Origin: Tribonema minus
Taxonomy: Eukaryota; Sar; Xanthophyceae; Tribonematales; Tribonemataceae
Direction: 5' to 3'
NCBI GenBank assembly: GCA_017506865.1
Contig: JAFCMP010000513.1
Span: 558,001 to 622,000, forward strand
DNA: 64,000 nucleotides
Shown here: one piece after another, positions 47,401-58,400 of the stretch
Layout: every line of letters begins with the position of its first letter
Position numbering within the stretch: position 1 is the stretch's first letter
Position numbers and translations under genes: made by a program
The notes under the pieces: model-generated
Seen by the model: only the letters and a program-made list of their open reading frames with translations
Told to the model about the DNA's origin: nothing
Databases searched by the model: none

Positions 47401-50400
47401 TTAGACATATGAAAACTAGCATTCGGTTTGCATTTGTGAACTCTTGCAGTTTGGTGACCCCAAGCGGTCTAAGGCTATGCATGTGTTCACGCATAGCCTC
47501 AAATCTGTGGTGTTGTGAAGTACACATACCACGAATGCAAGCAGCAACGAGAGATGCTTCATGCATGCCAGTGACTATCAACCTCACGTTATTCCATGTG
47601 CCAGCGACATTTTCTTTGGTAACCGCTGGGGTTAGGGTTGGTGCTGTATCATGTGGCAGGCACTAATCAGTGTCGTTATGTTAACTTCAGTGGCAGAATT
47701 CATGCTCACCTCTGCCTGTCAGCCTCTGCATTGGCAGTCAACTGAGCCATGTGGTTGCTGGACTGCAGCAGCTCCCACTCCCTCTCCGCACACTGTCAGG
47801 CGACATGGCATCTATTAGAACACTGTGACATACTACAATTCCTACTGTGACCTACACTCAAACAACATCTGTCACATGGTTTGCAATACTCTGAAGCATT
47901 GAAGTCTAGTGGCACAGATGCCACATGTGTCTGATACTTCGAAGTAGTGAGCAAAGCGAGAGTGTCACGCACAGCTCCGCCACCGTTGTGTGATGATCAT
48001 ACACGAAATTCTCTGGACCTGACGAATTCATCAAATGCTACAAGTGTGCAGTTGTAGAATAAGTATCAGCAACGTGCAACCACCTGACCTACAAACACCT
48101 GAATCCACACCCACACCCACAGACCTTAAGGGCAGCGCACAAAAGCGGCCATCTCATGGTGATGCTCAGTTGCCCGCAAATTCAAGAAAATTAATGTTAT
48201 TGCTGCACGTCAAACGCAATAAAGTGATTTGACAAAGGATTGTTGGTTTCTGAGGCGTTGCGTCACACCTGTGTTGCAGAGCACTGCTTCTAGGCTCACC
48301 TGCTGCAGCTGCTCCTCTGCAGACTGCGCATCTGCAGGCCCGATGGTCCATCCGTCGAGCACTGCTTTGCGTGCCTCAATGGCTGCAGCAACGACAGGCC
48401 CCCACCCTGCCTCCAGTTGTTCCGCTGACATTGGCAGCCTGAAGGCAGGAGCGAATGCAATTGTGAAAGTTGAAGTCAACGCCTCATCATTGCAGAGTGC
48501 CATGTATGCGTTATATATACGATGGTCCATCCGTGGAGCACTGCTTTGCGCGCCTCGATGGCTGCGGCAACGACAGGCCCCCACTTTGCCTCCAGCTGCT
48601 CCGCTGACATAGGCAGCCTGGACGCAAGAGCAAATGCAATAGTCAAAGTTCAGGTCAAAGCCTCATCATTATTGTACAGTTGAAGTTGAAGTCGAGGCCT
48701 CATCATTGCAGCTTGGGGATGGGATAAGGTACATCCCCAACATTGCAGAGTGCCATATGCTTAGCAGTGTCTGCAAAAAGCAAATCATAACGTGAAATTG
48801 GCACTTGGTGAAAGACAGCAGCAGCCAAAGGGCAGAAGTGAGGCCAAAAGAGTGCGGCAGTTGTCTGTTTCGTGCATGTTCATCCTGGAAGTTGGTATTG
48901 CTTGAGAGTCTCTGGGTGTACACAATCGACAAACATGTACAGCACAGCGCGCTTACAGTACCAATGCACTTTGTTGTATTCATCTTTACGCTTCACCGCT
49001 GCGCAACCACAACAGCAAAACTAGCGCCATGTTGAAATTTTGGTGAATCAACTTGACACCAACACAGGGCTTCAATAACAGCACTCAATTTCTTGCCATC
49101 ACACAAATGCAATCAGCGTATTTTGCATAGATACACATACCTCTGGCGCAGAGCCTCCATCGCCGGCGCGGTCCTCAGAACATTCTCCGCGGCCCTGGTG
49201 GCCTTGGCTATCGCTGTTGAGCGCTGCTGCGCATACTCCGATTGGAGCGTCACCTTTGCCACCCTCACATGATCCGACAGGCGGCTCTCCAGATCCTGCC
49301 ACATTGGTGAGCAATGCAGCGAGACAATAAGTGCACAGCCAAGAACTGAAGGTTGGCTAGCCTAACCCTAAGGTAGGTCTGGCCCTTAACCCAATTCAGC
49401 AAAGGTGAGCACAGGAATTCGGTGGCCCTGATGTTAACCCCAACCTGATGGTAAATCATGTCCAGCGCCGCAACATCAGAGTTGAGGTTAAGTTAGTTTA
49501 ATGTTGCGACACGGGTGCTGCAATCGCTGTCAGCAAGCATGTCAGCGTCGTTTCCTGCTTGCAGGCTGCCAGCGGCTGCGTATCTGAGCACTGCTTTGCT
49601 GTGACCACTGAGCTGCTGAAAAGCAACGCTTGACCATGCTGAGTCTGTTCTGTGCTGCACCAGGACTGTACTGTGCTGTGTACTGTACTGACCTGAAGTT
49701 GCGGGTTATCGTCGACGGCCCTCTTGAGCACCTCTGTGGCAGAGCTCACCGCAGCGTTCAACGCCGCCTCCGCCGCTGACAATGCGTAGGAAGGCCGCGA
49801 CCTGAAAAGGCACAACCAGCACACGCCAGAATGACGACAACAGTTACATTGCATCAGGTGCGCTGGAACAATAAAGTCAAAAAAATGACACCAGACTGCA
49901 CACACACAATGCACACCATAACGGCGCTACAATGAAGCAGACACGCTGACCTTCACACTTGCATGGTTGAACACAGTGTGAATGGCCACAAAAGGTGCTT
50001 GCCCCCCCCCCCCTCTGTCTGGGCCCCCTTGCTGGTTCATGGTTGTGTCTCCTTTGTGTGCCATGATCGCAGAATATGCCAACCCCTGGCGTCTACAGAC
50101 CCGCCACTGCCAAGATCACCACTGCCAACGTTCTGATCTCGTAGAAATGGTGATGCCTGTACATGCATCAATTCTTTCATGAATGAATTTCACTGCGGAA
50201 GCTCTGAGCTCGTGGAAGTGTGGTGCCTGTACATGCATCAATTCATTCATGAATGAATTGCACCTGAGCGATGCCAGGGACGCAGCCAGCGACGCGTCGA
50301 ACGTCTCCTTGGCACTTTTGAGGTCAATCAGTTCATTCATGAATGAATCGTACCTGAGCGATGCCAGGGAGGCAGACAGTGACGCGTCAAACGTCTCCCT

Positions 50401-52370
50401 GGCGCTTTTGAGCGCGCCCTCCACCGCTGCGCGCGCCCGTTGCATGGCGTCGCTTTCCTCAGCTGCCTGTTTGATGGACAAAAAACAAGGGCATCCCAAA
50501 AGGTGTTCATGACATTTGACGTAGACCATGCATTCATGACGATGGCGATCGTTTGCAGCGCTGAGCTCCTAACCCTAATCCTAACCCTAACCCTAACCCT
50601 GACAGAACATATGTATGCATGCAGTACCCCCAAACATCATGATTGCGAAGCATCTGTGCAACTCTGCCTGTAGAGTGTAAAGGCAGGCATGTATCATCCC
50701 AACACAATGCCAACGCCAACAGCCGGTGGCAGAAACAAGCAATACACCTGTTCACAGAGGTTACATCATCAGGTCACAAAAAGCTTCCACTCAATGCTGA
50801 CTGCCTGAAGCCATAGCATGCGCTAACATTTCCGTCAGCGCGTCAGCAATATGCTTAGCATGCACTTCACCAGGTTCCCGGACTACCATGTAGGTCACAG
50901 GGTACGTTAACCCTAGTATCAACCCTAACGCCCTAAACCAAGCAGATAGAGGCTGCAAAGGAACGCGAGCTGCTGAAACATGTGTGTTGTAAAGGTCATC
51001 AACCATCAACAAACATCCACCGCTCCCCCCTTTTTCTGTGGCCGTATTATGCTTCAATTGAGCTAGTGTTGCGCCAAACTTGCGGAAGAAAACCCTGACA
51101 AAAGTGTTGCAGCATTGCACAGGCTGCACCTTCGCTCACTCGTTGCGCGCATCGATCACTGCGACAGTGACCAAAGCTCACTACCTCTATTGCGGCATCG
51201 CTGCTGCCAGGCATCATTGTCATGCCCCCCCCCCCCCCCCCCCTCAAAACGACTGCACCCCACACCGCACGCATTCAAAAAACAAGCACCAGCATGCACT
51301 CTCAGCACAACACGAGAAACACCGAGCATGTGCTTCAACCAGTACTTCAAGTGCGCGCACCTTGGCCACCGCCAACTCGCAGTGGTTCCGGACGGTGGTC
51401 TCAGCTGCCTGAGCATCACCATCAGTTGACTGGGGCACAGCGCTCAGCAATTTCAAACTGTTGGCCAGGGGTCCCTGCGCGCGCGCCCTGAGATCCGTCG
51501 CCGAAAGCGGCAGATGGGCCCTGATGGGGCCCCAGAAGGCGCTGTCGAAATGCGCCAGCGCTGCCTGCACGGCTTCCCTGTGGTGCATTGCATGGCGATG
51601 CAAAGGCTGAGCCACGGGGTGCACTGTGCAGTGTGGAGGTTTTTTTTCCACGTGTAAGGCGATGGTGTGCGCATGTGAGTGCATCGCATGGCGACAGTAA
51701 ACACTGTGAGCCACAAGAACACTGTGCAGTTGACTGGCTGATGTACACATCTGTTATCTTTGCATATGTGTAAACATACGCGGTGACGGTTGTGTACGTT
51801 CAAGTTGCTGATGTGCGCGCATGCAAAGCGCACAAGTTGCTAGGTGGAGGGTCAAGCTTAGCCTAACCCTAGCCCTAAGAGTGTAAAACTCAGCAAGGTG
51901 CTGTTATAGGCGCTGCCGCTTAGAGTCAGCATGGCTTCCCTGCGGCACATCATTGTGCGGCAATATCGTGCATCCGTCCGACGCACTTATGCTAAAAAGC
52001 TTGCACACAGATGTCTTCTGACTACTGTGGATATGATGGCACTGTTTGACTCGTGGCCAATGACTGCAGCAGCGGCGACCATGGTCGTTGGTGAAAGGCA
52101 CTTGCGGCTGACCACTCCTTGTCACCTAGAGATCTACAATCGTTTGATTCGTTTTCAATAGACGTAATGCAACCATGCAGCACGGCAAGCTCTTGAGGAT
52201 TGGGAGGCACTTTTTTGCCACAGTGGCGCCGGATGGCAGGGAGCTAAGCCGAAGCCCTCAGCACCTGCGAGACCGCAAGATGCTGCAAGTGATCCGCAAT
52301 GAGCAGGCGCGAATTGCGCAGCGCGCTGCGTAGCACAGGCGCCAGAGAGCGGAGACGCGCAAGCAGCAGC

Positions 52371-52406
<36 letters not shown>

Positions 52407-55400
52407 GGTTTCTCTCTCTGCTCGATAGCGCGCCACGGATCAAACAGTGCCACCATACAGTATCCACAGTAGTAAACTACCAGCCTACCTGCGCCTGTTA
52501 CCGAGTGCCTGAGTGTTGCTGAGCAGCACCTCCGCGCGTCCCCCTCTCAGCACCCCCTCCAGCTCCCCCTGCCTAGTGGCAGCCTCGTCGTCATCGGCGA
52601 TGCCGGTGCGCTGCAGCGCGTCGGAGAACTGCTGCAGCAGCAGCGCGCACGCCTCATCCATCTGCGGACCGTCACCGGCAGCAGATTGAGTTGATGTTGC
52701 ACAATTAAGATTATTTGGGTTGCTGTTGAGGGTTTGAGCACGCCCAGTGCTCCTTGATGTGCATGGTGAACGCAACAGCAATGCGACTGAACATGAAATG
52801 CGGTCCGATGCGACATTTCTTTTGAAACCCTGATTGCGACCGCGCCCTGATCCTGAAGTCCAGGATTGTAAAAGTTCGATGAAAAAAATGTGTGGCATCA
52901 AATATGAAGACATCATACCCCATGCATCACATAAGTACAAGCAAGCTTAGATGCCATGCATCTGGGCTGTTTCGCGCTCTGAGCGAGAATTTTAATGAAA
53001 AGTACAAGCCCCTGCACTGAGGGCGACCTCTCTATGCACACCAGTTCAAGCGCTTCGTGAGTACTATTACACCGGACCATCCATACGCGCAGAAGTCCAA
53101 TGAGCTGAGTGCTGATCACCGCATACACTCAAGCACCAAAGAGCTTGCCGAGTTGTCACCAGGCTGTTTGAAAACGCCCATGCCGGGATGCAATGACAAG
53201 CAGGTTTCAGCTTCTGCAATTTGCCACGCCGCGCAGCTCAGACATGACATTCAACACTTCAATGTTGACCAGCCGCCCAGGAGGCCAACAAAAGCTCGAG
53301 CATGTGACAAACCGTAACTTCACCACAACTTTTTATTCCTGCAAAGTATGGCAAAGTCTTTGGTGCCAAGCCTCCATCAATTATTTAATCAATCATCCAA
53401 TCAGTGCATTCATGACGACAAGAACACATGGCAGGTGATGCTGACAATGAATTTTCTACACGTAGGCCATAACGAGCACCCCCCCCCCCTTCCAATTGGT
53501 CTGACATTTTTCACCAGCAGTCAGGGCCTGTCAATTTACTGATCTCCTTTGTGTATGTTAGAATTAGGGAAGTCAGTGCACATATATATCTGTGCGCTTA
53601 GGTCAACGTTGGACAGCGGTGTATTCCTAGCGTATTGCGTGGCGCGCGCAAAGCATGCTAGGGCTAGGGTCAGGGCTAGTAGAAGTATACACTCTACAAT
53701 CTTTTGATTCGTTTTCATTCATACATACATACCTCTGCGCTCAGGTCAGCGTTGGACAGCGGCGTATCCTGCGCGTACTGCATTGCGCGCGCAAAAAGCT
53801 CCTGCGCGCGCGCATTGAATGTCCGACGGATCGCCTCCACTTCCTGCCCCAGCATCTGCCTGCAGATTGAAATTACACACGCAATGCTCAGGTTTTACGT
53901 AGGTAGAGTCTAACTTCGCATACCTATCGCAATGCTCAAAAAGATGGTGCATGACGGCGCCTCTTCTTCTGACTGGTTGTTGCTGTGGTGGGTTAAGCAG
54001 AGGGGTAACCTCCCCCCCCCCCCCCTTCTGTATGTTGTGCAAACCCTAAGTGCCCGCGGCAGCAGCAAGCCAGCTGCAGTATCACAATGTGCTACAGAAG
54101 CTGATGCTTTCACCTCGTCAACTCGAGTATCCCCTGGAGCGCCTGACACAAGACATCAAAGTCACTCCGCTTCCAGCCAACAGTGCCAATGAGAACATGT
54201 CAGAGGAACAACACCCCCGAAATAGGCCCCACACCTGCTTTGCAATATTCTGCGTCTCTTCGCACAAGCATGTTCTCTGAGGCATGATGACCTCGTCGCT
54301 GTTGAGCACTGACACTTCAAGTTGAAGTATAGCAGTGTACATGCAGAGACATACTTCTATAATGTAATTTGTAGTTGGTGTTACCTGTATGCGCTCTGCG
54401 GCATGATGACCTTGCCGCTGTTTAGCGTCTGCAGACAAGCAGACAAGCACATGATCATGTGAGCTGGTTTACATGCACCAGTGCTCAGTAACAGCAATAT
54501 TGCTCCGAATGTTGCGTTGTTGAGCATTGGCAGAAGGCATACAGTCACATGAGCACGTGAGCTAGAATGTAACAGTGCTCAGCAGCAGCAAGGCTTAAAG
54601 CCTTCTAGCTGAAGCAGTGCGCCCTAAGGGTGCTCAACAGCTGGAATATTCGATGTGATAGCTCGAGTTGTATTGTCTTGCCATCATAAATTGACATTGC
54701 ACAAAGTATTCACCTCACCGCAGCTGAATCTGCCCAAGCTTCACAATGCACCAACACTTGAAGTACAACAACGCGTACATGCGCCAACAACCATCATTTC
54801 CTTAGGATATGTAAGAGCAGCCTTTAAAAACCTGCCTTTGCGAACACGGGGACCATGCGAGCGAGTGCCGCTCCAGTGACAACGTGCCCGCCAAACACAG
54901 TGGGCTCAGCCAGTTGCTTGGCCAGTGATGCACGCAGTGCCTCCAAACCCTCCCTGCAGAGTGGCCAGGTGGCGCAGTGGCAGAGCGACACTTGTCAGCG
55001 CCTCAGGCGACGCCATGGCATAGAGGCAGAGAATGAAGTGTAGTCCTCGAGTGTACAGCGAATATATGACTGTGTCCAGGTGGCGCAAAGGCAGAGCGAC
55101 GCTTTTTAGCGCCTCAGGTGACGCCATGGCAAAAGGCAAATAACATCGTGTCATTCATCTTCAAGTGCACAGTAAAAGTATGACTGGCCCATCCCGCAGG
55201 TGGCCAAGTGGCGTAAGGGCACAGCGACACTTGTCAGCGCCTCAGGATGCCATGCCAGAGGGCATAGTGTAACCCTCAAGTGCACAGTGGAGGAACAAGA
55301 GGTCCCTGCCGCAGTGGCCAGGTGGCGCAAGGGCCGAGCGACACTTGTCAGCGCTGTAGGCAGGAAAGTGGCCATGTGAAAACAAATGGCCCTGGGTCAC

Positions 55401-58400
55401 AGGCGACAACGTGTACCTTCAGGTGGATGGCAACAACAACAAAAAACAGCACTTGAAAGTAGCTGTTGGTGATGTCGAAAAACAAAAATTAAGAACGAAA
55501 ATGGGGTTGGAAATCCAGCAACAATGATGAGAGCATAGAGTGCAGGCAAATACGTATTGGATGCATCCGCTACCATATCTCCCACACTGTCAGCTCCAAC
55601 AGAAGCAGGATCAACATTATGAACCCTTGTTGTGATGCTACAACCTGACCCTAAGGGGTAGGGCTGTGTGCCATTCCAACGGACATGAAACGTTCCCCCC
55701 AAGCAGACCCGCTGTGACATTATTGCTGCACACTACAACTTCAAGCACGCAGCCACTTTGCATACACATAAAGCTATGCACACTGCGGTGCTGGCATTGA
55801 AGCTGCAGGCAATACTGAATAACAACAACAGTACCTGAACTTGGGGCTCAGGTCCTCCTGGCTGAGCTCCTTGCTGAGATCTGCTGTCTGCTGCACAGGG
55901 GGTGGCAGAAGCCACACCGAGATCGACTCAAACGCCTCACTGCAACAACGCAAGACAAAAAGCTGCAAATTAGCTGATCAGCCGTAGTTGTTCATAGCGT
56001 TATGAGACATGTCACTGACAATGCATCCATGAGCTACAGTAGTCAGTGCGGGAGCTGCTGCTGAGCACATAGGCTGCGAGTGTACGGTGCGCGTTGACTC
56101 CATGCACTCTACCCTGCATGAGTGGGACCAAGCTCTACAGTAGTTGCTTCCCACCAACCCAGCTTGCCAACACAAAGACATGAATCATGTGGGGTTAGGG
56201 TTTGCCCCTTGCCCTATTTCCACTGCTCGAGCCCTCCACTTCAAGTTCCCCACAACACTTCAACTACACCGCAGTACACAAAATCCACCATCTGGGCTTT
56301 TTCGCGCCCTGAACAGGAATCGATAAAGAGTACACAACACAATGCAGAAAGGGCGTGCGGTACTCACTTGAGCGTGCGCCTGATCTCATTTTTAACGAGA
56401 GCCTCAGTGCCTGTGACTCTCCTCTCCAGCCCTAGCAGGTCCTGCTTCACCTCCTCGGGCGTGCCTGTGTAGTTCCTGCAGCACCGCGATGAGCACTGCT
56501 GTCAGCACGATTTGCCTGATGGTGCTGTGGCTGATACGTGTTGCAAATTATGATGGGGGGGACATTGGCATCATGCGTATGCTGCTGTGTTGGTGTGGGA
56601 GTAACGTGTTTGGGTCTGCCTGGTGGTGCTGTGGCTGATACTTCGAAGTATATATATTGCAGATTATCATGGGGACAACGACATCATGTGTATGCTGCAG
56701 AGGTGGTGTGGGAGCAACGTATGTGAAATGGAAATGATTCACTCAGATGACGCATCATGGGGCCACTGGTATCATGCATGTTGCAAAGCTGGTGCAGGAG
56801 CAACGTATTTAGAACAGAAAGATTTGATTTTGATTGACCCTGACGAATCGCTGGTTCATGAAGACCATCATGAGCAGCATGACTGCCATGCATTGTCACT
56901 GAAACAACCTCTGTGGTCAGCAATAATCAGAAGCTGTTCATGAAGTGGTAACAGAGGGCACACTTGCCCAACAGCATCCGCAGTGCTCAGATTCACTTGG
57001 CTCACTGGAGTCCTATAGTTGAAGTTTTGTCTGCAGTTGCAGTAGTGTAGAGCTAGATTTAGCGTCTCCTTTGAGGTTTTACTGATAACGCATATGGGTG
57101 TTACTTCCAGAGCCCGTAAGCTGGTTGGTCAAGTGTGCAAAACAGAGTGTGCGCTGCGTGACCAAGAAGATTCTACACATCGCTGCGCAAAAAGAGGCGT
57201 GAAGCACTCCCTCCCTGTGCAGTAAACGACTCTAAGACCTACACTGCCGAAGAAGTAACAATAAGACGAGAAATATTGATGAGGGCGAAGTATGCATCAC
57301 AGACAACAATGTACACTTACAGAAGTACATACAGAGGAGAGGCCACAGCGCGACAGCCAAAATCTGGCGTCTTCATAAATAAAGCTGTTTTTAGCAACTT
57401 GTACCAGGCATGGAATACAACATCGGTGGCGTGTCTTACCACCGTTTTGACACTGGGTGCAGTACCATGGCTTGTTGAAGTTTGTGCGACACGAACAGAG
57501 TGACTCTCTCTCACCAGTCGCGGAAGACAATGTGAAGGTAGCCGAAGCAGTGCTCATCCTGTTGATCTCGCCCCCCTTGCCCTCTGCGCTGCCAATTATT
57601 GAGGACGCCGTCATATGACAGCAACTGCAACACCATGACTGCATTGTGCTATGCCCGACATGAACAGTGTGACACTCACCAGTCGCGGAAGACGATGTGA
57701 AGGTGCCCGAAGCAGTGCTCATCCTCCTGGTCTGCGCCCCCCTTGCCCTCAGCGCTGCTGCCATTTATTGAGAATGTCTTGTATGACACTGAGTGCAATA
57801 TCAAAGCGTTCTTGCGCTGCGCCCGTCATGAAAAAAGTGACTCTCACCAGTCGCGGAAGACAATGTCAATGTGCCAAAGCAGTGCTCATCCTCTTAATCT
57901 ACGCCTCCTCGCCGGCTGCTGCCAATCATTGAAAATGTCATGTCTGACATCGAGTGCAATATCAAAGATTCAGTGTGCTGTGCCCAACATGCACAGTGTG
58001 ACGCTCACCAGTCGCGGAAGACAATGTGAAGGTGGCCAAAGCAGTGCTCATCCTCCTGGTTTGCGCCCCCCTTGCCGTCCGCGCTGCTCCCCACGTTGAG
58101 CGCTGCGTGCCTCATCACCGCCAACTGGTTCAGCATCCTGTCCACCTGAGCTTCCAGCAGACAGAGACATGATAGAACACCGAAACGCAAGTAGTTGAAA
58201 TATGAAACACATTGAGCGCTGCGTGCCACGTCACCGCCAGCACCCTGTCCACCTGCACATGCCAGCGAAAGGACATGACGAAAAAAAAGACGTAGTCAAA
58301 GAAAAAGAACATGGTCAATGATCATGTGCTTGTTAATTTTGCCGTACGTGGATCTAACATTCACCCGGGAGACTGTTAGGACATAGCCTGGGTGGCTGCG

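Noticed and set aside
52240-52460. Poly-Leu/poly-Ala exon in the GBP-SAP gene
   Set aside because: Exons 11 and 12 join in phase without it and no good acceptor of the required phase is present, so it is more likely an intronic CAG tract.
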